Shown here: positions 35,022-48,300 of the stretch, piece after piece
Layout: every line of letters begins with the position of its first letter
How positions within the stretch are numbered: the first letter of the stretch is position 1
Origin: Moniliella sp. 'wahieum'
Taxonomy: Eukaryota > Basidiomycota > Moniliellomycetes > Moniliellales > Moniliellaceae
DNA length: 64,000 nt
NCBI GenBank assembly: GCA_003971905.1
Contig: RSEE01000022.1
Span: 708,226 to 772,225 of the forward strand
Direction of reading: 5' to 3'
The notes under the pieces: generated by a model
Databases searched by the model: none
What the model saw: the letters and a program-made list of their open reading frames with translations, nothing else
What the model was told of the DNA's origin: nothing
Position numbers and translations under genes: made by a program

Positions 35022-36887
35022 ACATCACTCTTTCCTTCCTTTCTACTGCCCTTCCTCTCGCTTTCGTTCCTGCATCCACGCTCTGCTCTGGCAGCCGCAA
35101 CCCATTTTCGTTCGCATCGTCGCATCGTCACATCGTCTGTCGTATCATCGCATTTCCCCTTCCCCCTCTCGCCTTTCCTATGTCCTATGTCCTCTTTTCC
35201 TTTTCCCCTTCCCTTATCCCTCGACACCATCGATTCTCTTGCAAACTACTCTCCTACCTTCTTTAACCATGGCCGTACTACGCGGTCACACAACCAACCA
35301 ACCCAAAATCCTGGCACATTGCTCTGCGAGCTAGCGTGTGCACCCTACGTCGCCCTGCCCTCTATCTTCCGATTCCCTTCTTTCTTGTCCTCTCTCCAAT
35401 CGCATGAGTACTGGTGAAGCACAGCCTACTAGTAAATCCCACTGGAAGAAAGTCACTGTTCCAATTCTAATTACACCTCCTCGGATTGCCTCGAACGGTC
35501 GATCCAACATCCAGTTTGCCGGCTGTCCCACTGCATGATTGGCCCCACCACACAAAAAGAATTGACTCCATATAGGGACTAGAGTGAGCGAGTGATGTGC
35601 ACGATGCACGTTGCAGGATCCAAATGACTCTGATGCTAGACCGCACAAGCCACCTGCCACCTGGATCGGGGTCCGTGAAGGTTCTTCACTCCATTACTCA
35701 TCAATCATTGACAGACCATGGACGGATGCCCCCCCACGCACACTGATTATCAATAGTCAATCCAATCTCTGATAGTGTCCTTCGTTCGTCGCAGCCAAGC
35801 TGTCCCATTGCACGCTAACATGCAAAAAGATCAAAGACTCACACAGTCAAGGGGAGACGCGCGTTCGTTTCTCACTTCGGGCGACAACGTGACACGGGCA
35901 ATTGAAGGTGGGCTACAACGAGAACGCTAACTAAGGAAACTAAGGATCTCTCAGGCTCCACTGGCATGCCTACTGTCTTCCCTGGGTGCCAAGGGTCTAC
36001 GTCAAGGCCGCAGTCTGCCACTCGATTGGTACGTGACCTCGGGGACTGACCACCAAGACCTGATCATGCTGGCACAGAACGCGGTCCCCAATCCCCAATC
36101 GGACGTGCTATTCTCTCTCCACGCCTGCAAGCTGCAGCGGTCGAGCAGGGGAAGCCCAGTCTTCATTGTTCGTCCCGCGGCAAGGATATCTATATCACTG
36201 ATATCTATATGTTATGCTGTTCCCACCAGTTCTGAGTCTGCAATATAATGATGCTGTTGCAACTTGGTCGATCCTATTTACCCAAGAGGGCTTCATGAAT
36301 CTCTTGCTCCCCTACCCGATGAGATAACCTGAACACGCATCACTGCATCATATGCATCAGGTATGCTGGTTCCCTGAGGAATGCAGACATTCATACTATG
36401 CGCCAATTTGTTTATGCAATGCCATGACATTATTCACATCCGGCTGGAACGAAAGCCGCAGGCAGTTATACTAGAGTAGCACGTAGCAGAAAGTAGCGAA
36501 GTAGTAAGAAGTAAAGAAAACCGTTCTTGCCAAACACGCACAGCCCGTCCGCACCGGACGGGCCCAGTGAGATCGATGAGAATGCCCTCCGAGCCCAACC
36601 AGTCCCAGAAGGATGGGGGTGGGGGTGGGGCGGTAGAACTGTGGTCAGAGAGCCAGCTAGCGGAGAGACGAGGTCGTTGATGTTTTTTGCCTCCCCCCGT
36701 GCTTCAATTGGCTGGCTGCAAGAAACAAGAAAAAGGAATCCAAAGTATTTGATTTGTGGATTTGTGCTGTGCCTCCCTGGACCAGGTCCTGAACAGAGAC
36801 CAGCATGCAAGGCAAGCGCTTCAAGCTTCAAAGGTTGAGTACTGATTACTGACGTTAACCGATGGACGATGGTCCGGCGGTAGGATC
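35022..36887. other. Intergenic stretch, nothing supported
   Basis: Pyrimidine-rich 3' flank to about 35300, then sequence without recognisable frames. Confidence 0.55.
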
Positions 36888-38231
36888 TTACGGCGCTTCG
36901 TCCGCCTTCTCACCCAAGGACGGGACCGGTTGGGCCGGGGTGGTCGCAGTTGCCTTAGGCTGCGACGGGCGAGGTAGCTGCGGCCGACGAACGCCGTCTT
37001 CCCACGCCCAACGCACCCAACACCGTATCCTGCACCACGTCGCCTGTCCAACGCATGGACTAGGCCATCGTGACGTACCGGCCCCGAAGCAGGGGGAGGT
37101 GGGGAGGTAGTAGATTTGTGCGAAAAGCACCGTGTCAAACGTCCCAGTGGGAAGGACCCGAGTCACTGCCTTCGCCATCAGAAGGAGACGTGGGGCTTGG
37201 TTGTCATGCTCATGCTTCGAATGGGATACGAAACCAGGAGCAACGGGGCAGCATGCTGCAGCGACGCTTGTCCTTCTTCCGGTGGTTGGAGGATGCGTGG
37301 GAGTGGTGAGCAAAGCCCAAGCCGGCGGCTGTGATGGTAGCTGACCGATGAGGTCGTTCGGCTCTTTCCTGTTGCTCGACTTCTTTCTTGAGCTGCTTAG
37401 TCTCGCGTTCGAGTTCTTTTTCGTGGAGCTTGGTTTGGCGCTCCTGTTCCAGGCGCGCAGCCTTGGCTCGGTCCTCTTCCCGTTCGAGGGCTAAGGCTTC
37501 GTGGGCATGCGTGTCGGCCACCTCGGTGTGCTTTCGCTCCAACCCGGCTTGGTCGCGCACCAAGGTGCCGTTTCAGATGCACGGCGCGGATGACGCAAGC
37601 GCGCCGCCGCCTTGAGCACATGATCTTGTACAAAGTCCCCCGTGTCCAGGAGGGTGACGCTGCGTTGCGGGTGATGCGGTTCTTTGGACGTGGGACTTTC
37701 GACGCGGTACAGGGGGTTGGCCTGGTAGGTGGATTTGCTGCGCGGGAGCGCATCGGGATTGCCATTGGGGGAGTGGGTCGCATACTCCACATCCACATCG
37801 TTCACCGCCAACACGTCAAAGGGCGTGGCTTGGTCCTCGTCCGGCGAGGTGAAGACGTAGCGTTTGCCATGGGCGTCAGAAGGGTGACGAGCATGATGGG
37901 GCGAGGTGGGTAGGTTGGCTTGGGCCTCGGACGAGGCAGCCGTGGGCTCAGAGGTGACGCTGCTGGGGGACAGGACGCGACGGAGAAAGTTGGGCCGTGT
38001 TCTTCGGATGTGGTGCCGGCAGGGGAAGCGGATTCACCGGCGGATTGGCCCGCAGGGGTGAGGGGTGCTCGTGGGTACCCTCGGGCTCACCAGCAGGCGG
38101 GGCCGACTGGGTGGCAAGCGGAGGGTGAGCGTCGGTGGCGGGCTGGGAGTTGGGGCCGAGGTGGATGGACTTTCGGATGGCGTTGGAGAGGCGGCGGATG
38201 GGCCCCTGGGAGGGCGGGTGGTGTCGGTCAT
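36888..38231 (-). CDS. Unrecognised protein with a charged coiled coil, frameshifted
   Basis: Function unknown. It starts MTDTTRPPRGPSAASPTP (ATG at 38231) with a Ser/Thr/Pro-rich disordered N-terminus. A more conserved-looking middle follows (about 37800-37600): VNDVDVEYATHSPNGNPD, KSTYQANPLYRVESPTSKEP, TLLDTGDFVQDHVLKAAARL. Then comes a long charged coiled coil (about 37560-37350): AGLERKHTEVADTHAHEALA, LEREEDRAKAARLEQERQTK, LKKEVEQQERAERPHRS. The C-terminus is uncertain because frames change near 37580, 37280 and again before 37100; the stop used here is the furthest plausible. The coiled coil implies oligomerisation or a scaffold role; nothing more can be claimed. Confidence 0.55.
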
Positions 38232-40762
38232 TGTGGGTAGGTGGGTTGGAGGGAGAGAAGGGAGAGAGGGGGCGGGGTTTATAGCCGCGTCAAGCGTCAA
38301 GGGCCACCGCGTAGATCGAACGGGCAGGCGGGAGGGTGGATGGGTGATGGGGGCTGCCGTCGATGACGCATGATGTGGTCTGTGCAGTGTGGCAGCCGCC
38401 GGGCAGAGGCCGGCCGGGGATTGCCGGGTCCATCGTCCACGGCGACGTGTTTTGGTATACAGCGGGTGGCATCAGTTATCAACTTGATAGCTCAGCTGAG
38501 CACACACCAATTTGCCAGACGGCGTCATAACATGTCCATGTCGCCACCCTGTGGCCACCTACCGCAACCTAGAAATGGTCCCAACTAGCCCCCAACGTCC
38601 ACTAGTAGATCAGGCGCTTGCCTGGCGTGGCCCTCGGACCTCAGACTGAGATCCAGAACTCGCAGCCGACAGCCAACGCCCAAAGGTCCATAACTGTCTG
38701 CCCACCCTGGCGCCGGCTAAACAGGTCGTTGGATCCACACTGCGCCTGGGCCAGCCTGGAAATCAAGCCACTTTCAAGCCCCGTCCCGCGTTAGCGCGTC
38801 ACCCATCCACCCTCCGGTTTCCCCCTTCCTCCATCGACCACGGGCCACAGCCCATCGCTTCCGCCTCTCCGCCGGATGGCTGCCGCCTGGTACGCGGGAC
38901 GCCCACTCAGTGTACTCAGTAATACTACTCTGAGATCTGAGACGCTGGGGGGCCCGTGTGCGTGGGAGGCGGTCCCTGGGCCGGGCCAGGGGTGCGCGCC
39001 TAGGCCCTAGGCTAGACTGCTGTTGCCGCCACCCGTACCTGTCCGGACTCCGTGGGCTCCGGCAGGTCTGCGGCGCCGTCGCGCACACCATCCCATGTCA
39101 CGGACATGTCACACTCGGCGGTAACTCAGTGGCAGGAGCCGTCTGGTTCCGAGGCGTTGCATCAGGACGCACTGAGGCTCAGTTGGCCTCAGCACCCTCA
39201 GCACCCCAGTCTCCCCTGGCACATGACGTCATGGGCTGGTCGATGGTGTGGGTGGCGGGGGATGATCGATGATGCATGATGCACGATGCATGATGTCGAT
39301 GATGCAGTGGACCAACCGAACTGCATCCTACGACCATGCGTCACGTGCATCAGCATCGAGCACCCTACATAAGGATGAAGCTGATGAAGACGAAGAGGCC
39401 GAGATCAAACGAGGAATAGTAAGATCTAAGATGCCTGAGCAAGAGTATGAAGGAACGATTAATGAGATGGATAAGATGGGATAAGATAAGATGAGATAAG
39501 ATGAAATGAGATGAGATGAGTTGGGAAAACATGAGATAAGATGGAATGAGATGAGATGATCAACGAGATGAGAAGAGATGATGAGAAGGATGAGAGGTAG
39601 CACGGGATGGGATGAAAAAAGGCACGAATGATGGATGAGGCCTGAGGCTACTAGTAACAGGAAGTAAGGATGAAGCAAAAGTGGAATGGAGGAAGGAAAT
39701 GGAGGGAGATGACTGGAAAGAAGGGGACGAGAGGGGAGAGGAGAGGAGGGGGGGGCAAGCCCAAGTCCAAGCCCAAACCAACCCCATCATACCTACCCAC
39801 ACAGCATCACCAAAGGGACCTGTGGGGGGGTAGGATCGACTCGAGGTGGGGAGTCGAAGGATGTTTCTTAGTTCAGCCTGCGAGAGCGACCATCCCATCC
39901 CATCCCATCCCGTCCCATCGCGTTCCGTCGGGTTCCGTCGGTCGGGTCGGGTCGCACGCGACCCACTCACCTACTACCCGAGGCCGAGACCCACGAGGGA
40001 ACTTGTGCTACCAGTGACGCTGGTGGTCGAACCGCTGCACCTGGGTCGCGGACCCGGGCGATCATCGAGCATGTCAACAAAGCTATGCGACAAGGACAAG
40101 GGTACATCCAACCGTCGCTGTCTTCCCCTCCACCTCCCCATCTCCGTTCCCATCTCCGTCACCGTCCTGGTCCCTTGGCCCTCAGCTTCTGCACCCACCA
40201 TGGGAGCAGGCTGAGCGTGCGCTTCAGCTGCCCTCGGCTTCTGCACGTAACTCCATCCGCCTTGCAATCCGTTTGAGCCGCACGCCTTCGCTCGTGGGAC
40301 TCGGCAAGGCATAGCCATAGCCATGGGGATGACCGTGCGTCAAGCGCGCCAAGCGTGGCGCAGAAGGGGGAGACGCCACCCCAGCGGGGCGGACCGCGGG
40401 GCGCGGTCCAGACTCTCCGGGGGGAAGGGCGATGCGGGCTGGGTCGTGGCCGTGGCCGTGGTGGCCGTGGTGGTGGATGGGGTGGTAGGTGTCGATGAGG
40501 AGGAAGTAGATTCGCGCTGGCTCGGGCTGGGCGGGACGTGGTGCCGAGGCGTACGAGGCAGGGCTAAGGGGGCGAACGCGTGGCTGGAACCAAGCGGGTC
40601 GAGCGGGTCGAGCGGGTCCAGTGGGTCGAGTGGTCGAACGGGTCGGGGTGGGAGGTAGACGGGGGGGAAGTAAGTACGCTCGTGGAACTGCGGGACAAGC
40701 GCAGTGGATGGTCAGACGCGGTGCGTGCGCCCAAGCCGGTCAAGCGCGTACTGGCACTAGTG
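38232..40762. other. Intergenic stretch with simple repeats
   Basis: No independent gene supported. It contains ATGATGCATGATGCACGATG near 39265, an imperfect GATGA/GATAA purine array at 39470-39610, and a GGGTCGAGC 9-mer tandem near 40595-40640. The minus strand at 39974-40760 has coding-like stretches (VPLSLSHSFVDMLDDRPGP) that may be the true C-terminus of the kelch/BTB gene. Confidence 0.5.
39470..39610 (+). repeat. Degenerate GATRA pentamer array
   Basis: Purine-rich run of GATAAGATG and GATGAGATG units with slips over about 140 bp. Confidence 0.85.
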
Positions 40763-43700
40763 CTAGCTGCTGCTGCTGGTGGAGCCAGTGGGAAGGGACG
40801 TATCAACCGCCGGAGGAGGGGACGGGGCGCGCGCGCCACCCGTCAGGCGGTACATCGCCAAGTCCTGTACCGATGAGCGGGGGGAAAGCCGTCCCATGAG
40901 CCCGGGCGCCAACCCCGACGCTGACGCTGACGCCGTGCCGGGACTGGTGCCCAAGATGGAGGGCGAGCCGAGCGGGTCGGAAGGCATCCTGCTCTTCACG
41001 GCTTGGGCGTACGAGCCACCCGGGCCCGGGAAGTCTGGGTCCCAACCGCGCTCGTGCTCGTCCACAGTCTGGGGCCGGGGTTCCGCACCTGGGCCGGGAG
41101 CTCGTCCACCCGCCGCTGACACACCCGACGGCGCGAGGGGGGGCACGGACTCGGCCACGGACGAGGACAAGGACTTGGACGCGCCTGCCCCCCCGCCCCA
41201 CCGACCGGGGAGCAAGCTACTGCTCGCTGCGCAGCGGCCGTGCTGGGCGGTAAGAATCCGGTGCCGGTGCCGGTGCTGGTGCTGGCGCGTGAGCAAAGGC
41301 AAAAGGAAGCGAGCTGCGCACCGTTTGTGCGGCCCTTGAAGCGGGGTGGGGTAGTAGGCTGCTACTACTAGTTGGCAAGGTAACCTGTGATGCAGGTTGG
41401 CTAATGCGAGGACCTAAGCGGTCCAAGCCCAAACTTTTTTTCAATTGGATCACCGTCCGGAACGCATGGATCTGTACCGCCCTGGCCTCGGCTAAGGCCG
41501 CAGCGTCAACGATGGCTTGGGCCAGCTGCAGGCGGGTTTGGTTGGGAAGCGCGAGGGTTAGGGATAAGGCGTGGGACTGGGACGACTGGGGTAGAGTAGG
41601 GGCAGGGTCGCGGTCGAAGGAGAACGAGTGGGAGTGCGAGTGCGAGGGTGGGAGCGGGGCCAAGTCGTTGGTCAGTGCGTGGTGCAGAGCGTGGGCGCAC
41701 CAGCGTGCCAAGTCGGGCAGGTGGTAGATGCGAGCCAAGAGGAGCAAAGCGGAGCTGATACGAGGGTGGCGCTGGAGGGGGGGGGTAGCGAGCGTCAAGG
41801 TATAAAAGTAGAGCAACAACGAACGCACTACATCAGGAGGTTCAGGCAAGATGAGTCTGCGCGGGGTGGTGAGACGGACATCCGACTTGCCCAGTCGCAG
41901 TACCATCGCTTCTTCCTCTTGACCTTCCTCGGCGGAGGTACGAACGAGGTGAAGTGCTCGTCCGCGGTAGGTGCGCATCGCGTCCCGAAACCATGGCCAG
42001 CGACGTTCCAATAGCGCACGCCACGTGCCCACCCTCGTCCCGTCTTGGCAGATCACTTCAAAGTCGCCTTGTGCGCCTATACTGCTCGCCAAGCCAGACG
42101 ACCTACCAGCCGACGTTTCCACCCGCCTGGACCGGCGCCTACGGCCGAGGAGGCGGGGAGAGAAGACCCAAATGGACACACGGGCGGGCCTAACGATCCA
42201 CCGCGCGTCGCGCCAGGCGTAGCAGCAGGGGTTGTACGAGTGTCAAAGCGGGTGTAGCGGTGTGTAGCGGGTAGCGGTAGCGGTAGTGCTGTCGGCTGCT
42301 GCTGTGCTACCATCTTGGGCGGTCGAAAGCATCATGTCAATGCCCAGCTCGATGGTCCAGGGTGCGACCTGCGCCAGAGGGGGCTGGTAGATCCCCATGC
42401 TTCCAAGTCCAACGCAGCTAGCTGGTGCATGTTGACCTGACGAGCTTGGTAGTCGGTGGCCAAGTCGCGCGAGCGCAAGCCAAGATCAACATACGATTCT
42501 CCTGACGGTTCAAGAGGGCTTTGTTCCACGATCCGGTACTGAGCAACGTGCCGCGTCCAAGCGGGTCCAGCGCAGCTGACTCAACTGCAGCGCCACAGCG
42601 CATGCGTTTGAGTCGTACTGCCCAAATGGGTGCCGGAAACAAGTAGTAGATGATCACCTACCACGTACCCGGTCGGAAACCGCAAGCCTGGAGGCACAGG
42701 TACCAAACTCTCCCTTTCTCTGTCCCTGTCTCTGCCCTTGTCCCTGTCACCACCTGGGAACGCTGGCTGGGATCCACGACGACCCTGGACCATTCGCGCA
42801 CCGAGGTCTTCAATGGTCAACTGACACAGGTGCCCGGTAGCATCCTGCTCGTATTGGAACAAGAGCAACTCGCGCTGCACGTTGGAGAAGCGCGAGTTGG
42901 AGTAGAGCAGTACGGGCGGCAACCGTTTTTTCGCAGGCGACGAGGTTGAGGTGAGGAGGTGGTGGAAGAGATGGAGGTGAACGAAGAAGAAGAGGAAGAG
43001 GAGGAGGAGGAGGATGAAAAAAGAAGAAGAAGAAGAGAAGGAAGGAGGGAAGGAGAGGAGGAAGGCGGTACGGACGTGTGGGCAAATGGAACACTGAACG
43101 GTAACCGCCGTAGATCGGTCAGGCCCAGGTTCAAATCCTTCTCGCGCGTCACGGTGTCCAAGGTGGGAGTGGTAGATTGAGACCGTTCCAAAGCTTCGAG
43201 CGATTTTTGCAAACCTCGTACCGGCCGAAGCAAAGGAGCTATCCGGGCGCAGCGGCAGGCCATGCGCGACCGAAGACCGGCGTACGTCGGACGCCGCAGC
43301 GGAAGCGGAGGAAAGGGCAGAGGCAGGTAAAGTGGTAGAGCTCAAGGGGGAAAGCGCACCGCTAGCTGTCGAGGTCCGACGACTTGTTGAGGGCAGTGCC
43401 CCGCCCCGCCCCGCGATTGGAGCCAACAAGGCCATTGCGTTGATGAGGCAGGTCCGATCGCGTCGGCGGATTCGGACGTTCGCCACCCACTACGATTTCG
43501 CGTCCTTGGCCATCGAATACGGCCCACGGTACAGGCGCCAACAAAGAGCGGTAGCATCCGAACTTACCCTTGAGTGGGTCGGTGCGCAGCCATCGCGACT
43601 GGCGCAAACTGAACAAGTTGGCTTGCATAATGTACTCGTTCTGTGCGTCTTGGCCGCCAACAACCAACAGGTAGTCGCCCACGACGGCGCTGAGGTGGGC

Positions 43701-44404
43701 GTAGCGCGCCGTAGGCCGCGGCGGGGGCACATCGCTATTGGGAGGGTGATCATAGCTCAAGTCCCACGTTTGGGTGGTCAAGTCGAACGCAATGATTTCA
43801 GACAAGGTTGCCAGTCCATCAGCCGCTGGGGCCGAGGTGCCGTGGGCCAAGGACGTGGCGTGCCCGATCGACCAGTATCGGTTTCACTGGCGCGTGGGGT
43901 GCGCAGCGTGATGTGATGGTCTCGGACGATTCGCGCTCACTTTGGGGCCGGGGACCGAGCGCCATGCCGCCCGAGATGAGCAGACGACCGTCCCAGACGT
44001 TGGCGGCGTGAAAGTAGCGCGGCTGGGGCCAGGCACCAGAGGAAAGGAGAGGATCGTTGGCGATGGCCAACTCGCTGGGCTCGTCTGCCTCGTGGTTGGC
44101 AAGGACGATGGCTGCGTCGGGTCCGGGGCCGAGGAAGGACCAAATGCGAGTGGTGAGGTTGAGCACGTAGAGAGGGCATTGGTTAGTCTGCGGTCGCTGA
44201 GGCGGCCACCAAAGACGTAGAGGCACGCTTCCCCCTTGGAGGAGGTGCCTGGACCCGATTCGACGACAGTGGTGGATGCGCCCTGGGGGGGGAGGGGCAG
44301 CAAATGGTTAGGAGGGCGAGGAAGAAAGACGGGGGAAGGAGGGCGTAAATCAGCGGAGGCGGGATGGTGCCGGTTGTGGTGAGCAGAAAGAAACGAGGAG
44401 GCAT
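40763..44404 (-). CDS. Kelch-repeat and BTB protein (Ral2-like), frameshifted
   Basis: Likely a signalling or ubiquitin-ligase adaptor; S. pombe Ral2 (Ras activation) has the same order of kelch repeats then BTB. Kelch units read ACLYVFGGRLSDRRLTNAL / LYVLNLTTRIWSFLGPGP near 44230-44100, ARYFHAANVWDGRLLISGG-like near 44000, IIAFDLTTQTWDLSYD.. ARYAHLSAVVGDYLLVVGGQ near 43800-43650, then FPTGYVVGDHLLLVSGTH near 42670. A Glu-rich tract and a short helix (LQKSLEALERSQST) sit between. The BTB domain is near 42080-41680: GDFEVICQDGTRVGTWRALL, RLILPEPPDVVRSLLLYFYT, ALLLLARIYHLPDLARWCAH. The C-terminal tail is Ser/Gly/Pro-rich. Start 44404 is tentative, and at least six frame changes are needed. The tail may run past 40763. 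Confidence 0.8.
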
Positions 44405-45319
44405 CAGCGAGGGAGGGGGGCTGGGCGCGGGGCTGGGGCTGGGGGGAAGGAGTGTTGGTGATGGGGCTGGGGCGGATGAGAGGGAGAAGGAGCGAGGGGG
44501 GGCGGGCGGGGGGGAGGCGGATCCGCTGTCGGTGCGGGTGCGAGGAAGGGGCGCATGGGCGGGGGGGGTGGAGGCGGAGAAGGAGGGAGCGGGAGAGGGA
44601 GAGGGAGAGGAAGAGGGAGAGGAGAGGGAGAGGAGAGGAGCGAAGTGGGAGGCAAAAGGACGCACGCCAGCGGGACAGAGAGCAGAAGAGAAGACAAGAG
44701 AACAGAACAGACAGATGACAGAACCGACGACCAACGACGGCTGCCGCTGAAATTCAGCCTGCGCTGCTCGTCGAGGACGCAAAGAAAGACAGAAGCGCCT
44801 GCCAGGGGCTGTTGCGCACCGCACGCTGGCCGACTGCTGCTGCGCCCCCGCCCCGGCCCCCCCGCCGACACGGCTTGTGGCGTTATATATGTGCTGCCCA
44901 TCCCACACACCTCACTCGTCACTCGTCACTCGCAGTGGTAGTAGCACTAGCACGGCCTAACCCCCCCCCACCCCCAAGTGTGATAGTGGATCTCAATCAC
45001 CACCGCCTCCACGTGGCTGCCCGCACGCTGCCCCCCGCTGCCTGCCCCGACAGCCACGCCACATCCTCCGCCTACGTACGCCTTTTCAGATCTGAATCTG
45101 CGATCTGGATCTGAGCCCAGCTGGCCTCCGCCATCCATTGCATCCATCATCCATCATCCATCATCCGCCCATCCGCCATTAGACATCCGCCCCCCTCCGC
45201 CTCCTCTGCTGCCTGGGTGCGCAGGCGGCGCAGACGCACACTTTGCACATCCGGATCCTGCGGCCCCGTCTTGTCTGCATCTGTCCACACCCGCACCCCT
45301 CGCTCGTCAGCACCAGCAC
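44405..45319. other. Intergenic sequence between two minus-strand genes
   Basis: Purine-rich low complexity at 44560-44650 (GGGAGAGGGAGAG units) and ATCCATC units near 45135. It holds the promoter of the kelch/BTB gene; no element is recognised. Confidence 0.5.
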
Positions 45320-48300
45320 TCACTCCGCACTCCGCACTCCCCCGATCCAGCACGCACCAATGCCCAGGTAGACCGGGTGTCGTGGCTTGCCCTCCTTTTC
45401 CGTCAGGTCCCAGCAGCGGTACTTGACGATTGCGCCGATGGGAGGCCATTGACCGCGGGTGCGGGTTTGTGCGTCAAGACCCGATCCGACATTGAATTGT
45501 ACGCCCGACGCCATACGGCAGGTAAGTGCGCCGATCTGGTTCGGGTCTTCATCTGGTCTTCCGTGTCGGAGCGGGGTGTAGCCAACGACAGTGGCTTCGC
45601 CATCGTATGCAGCTTTGACCTTGTACAGTACCCTGTTGGACCTTCCTGGGACGTAATCTGATCCTACTTTGCGCAGCATCGCGCCTTCCCCCCGCGCTTG
45701 AGTATGGCCGCGACGAACGAGGCGAGGTGGGCGGGGGATTGGCATCGGATCTGTTTCAGTGGCACCACCCTCCGTGCCTGGGGCGAGGTGAGCAGCGCAG
45801 TAGATTGCGATTGGGACGAAGTAGCTCGTGCTTCGGGATTCAATGCCCACACCACCTCGTCCGGCGTCAAGGCTGGGCCCAAGCGGTCCGTCATGAGCTC
45901 CCACCGTGCTTCCACCGAAAGCTTACCTGCCCCACTGGGCGAACGCGGGAAACAGTCAAATACCATGTACACACCCCGTCCCAGCGCGCGTGCGACGACC
46001 GGATCTTACCTGACGTCGCATTGAACGTATCCCTGCCACCCCACAGCTCCCCATCCAGCGCCAAGTCGGTCGGTAACTCTGTGTGTGTTACGCAGCATGG
46101 GGGTCAGTACTCAGTCTCCGTGTCAATGCAAGTCAAATTCCAGGTTCCGTGCGACCTGTGAGTGTGTTGACCGTTGACATGTTGACAGATCTTCCTTTTT
46201 TTTCTTTCGATGGGTTGCCGGCGGCGGCAGGCACAGGTACGTACCTTTGGCAAACTCGGGCGGGGACGCTGGGCATGACCTTGGCGGGAAATCAAATACT
46301 CGCCATCCCAATACGCTCGGAACCCATCCAACTGGTGCCACCATCCACAGTTTCATCGTCAGTTCGTCAGTTCGTCAGTTCGTATACTCCATTGATCGGT
46401 TTCTCGGTTTCTTGGTTCGTCCCGTGCCCCCTCTCTCCTCTCCTCTTGTTCTGAAAAGAAAGAAAGAGAGACGCGAAATGACGCGACACGACACGACACG
46501 ACACGATACGAAACGAAACGAAACGAACGAAACCGAGACCGAGAAGGAGAAGGAGACCCAACCACGCAACCAGGGGGGGCGACAACGTACCTTTTCCGAC
46601 ATCCACCAATCTCCGGGACACATCTGCTCAGTCCAGCTAGCTGGTACCATCTTGGCTAACATGAGCGCGGGGGGAGCAAGCTTCCTCCGCTCTCTCGGCT
46701 GCGCCGTCCCTGACCCACCGGCGTCCCGCGCGTCCGAACCACCCCGGCAGACCAAAGTGGAAGTAGAGGTAGAGGTAGAGGTAGGGGTAGGGGTAGGGGT
46801 GGAAGAGGAGAGGGAGGACGAGCAGCGAGCGAGGAGGGCACGGGCACGGACACGTGCATCGGCTGGGACAAAGAGGGGGAAGCAACTGGTTGGCTACTAC
46901 TAGGGTGGGGAGGGAAGCTAGGAGAAGAAGAGCCGGGGAAGGATGCCAACCGGGCTGAGAACCCTGCTGAGACCCCGGCTGAGAAGAAGGATGGTGCATC
47001 AAGATGCTCACATGACCCTTTTCCGAAGCGGGGGGAGGGGGGGCGAGTGTGGGAGGCGGACGAACGTGGCGGGCCGCATTGAGGCGGAACTTGTCGTACG
47101 CCGAACCGAGGAAATGAGTTAGGTGACGACAAGTTCGTTGCCACGTTGGCGTGGCGTGGTGCGCAAACTTGAATTCCGGACAGGTACAGAGCCAAGTCAG
47201 GGCCGTCTTGTGCGTAATGCGGTACGCGTGCGCACCAGGGAATAAAGAGACTGAGGTAGACGCTCCAATGGCCAGATGGGTACGCGGACGCGGGGTCGAG
47301 TCCGTCTCGGAGTCCGCGTCGGCGTCCGCGTCCGCGTCGGTAGCTGACTGGGTCAGAGCGGGACCAGGGTCGGTGCTTTCTTCAGTAAAGGGAGGTACGT
47401 GGGGGACAAAGTGGTAGGAGGAGGGGGACGAAGCGAGTTGGGACCCCGATGGCTGGGACGGAGCCGGGGCAAATGCAGGCGCAGACGCAGACGCAGGCGC
47501 CGAGGAAGAGGGTGCAACTACGTTTCTTGGGTCTTTGGCGGTGGGGTTGGCTGTAAAGTTCGGCTGCGGGTTGGATTGGGTTGTAGGCTGCCTGTTCCGG
47601 ATGGGCGAGGCTGAGAAAGAGGACGAAAATGAGGACGAAGAAGAGGAAGAGGGAGAAGGAGAAGGAGGGGAATAAGGAGAAGGGAAAGGTGAGGAGGAGG
47701 AGCACGCCGCTGGCCCTAGCTCGGACGCACGCGCGCGACGCTCCTCTGTCCCGGATAGCTGGGTCGGGGAGGCGGAGAAAGGGATGGACAAGGGAGGAAG
47801 CACATTGGGTTTTCCCCTCGCAGCGGGGGGAAGAGCAAGCAACTTGGCTTTACCTCTCGCGGCACGGGAGGTGGGGGACGAGGACGAAGCAGAGATCGGT
47901 GCAGTAGCATGAGATAAACGGGACGACCAGGGCGCAGCCGGGTCCACCTTTTCTGCCTCCGCATTACCTGCCGCCCGAGCCGGCTCGCGATTCACGACTG
48001 GGGAATCCGAGGCAGCCGCATGACAGGTGGAGACGGTAGTCGGGGTGACACTCCTGGGCGGGTAAGCTGGGGGTTCCAAGCTGAGGCCGGGGCGCTGAGG
48101 CGATCTACGCGGCGACTCAGGTGACGATCGATGCGGCGGGACGGGAGATGCGGTAGGGGAGAGGGAAGACGGTGGTGGACCAGATAGGGGAGGCTGGTGG
48201 TGGTGATGATGAGGTCCTACTGACCGAATCTGGTTCCCCGTCGCCATACCCACCGCGGTGGCAGGCAACGCATGTGGCTTGTCCGAGCCTGGTACAGGCA

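Noticed and set aside
43125-43160. tRNA-like GGTTCAAATCC T loop
   Set aside because: Lies inside the kelch/BTB coding region and lacks matching acceptor and D arms.
46325-46335. Loss of the catalytic Lys in ligase motif I (CAG before LDG)
   Set aside because: CAG is the intron acceptor; the Lys codon lies at the end of the previous exon at 46591-46593.
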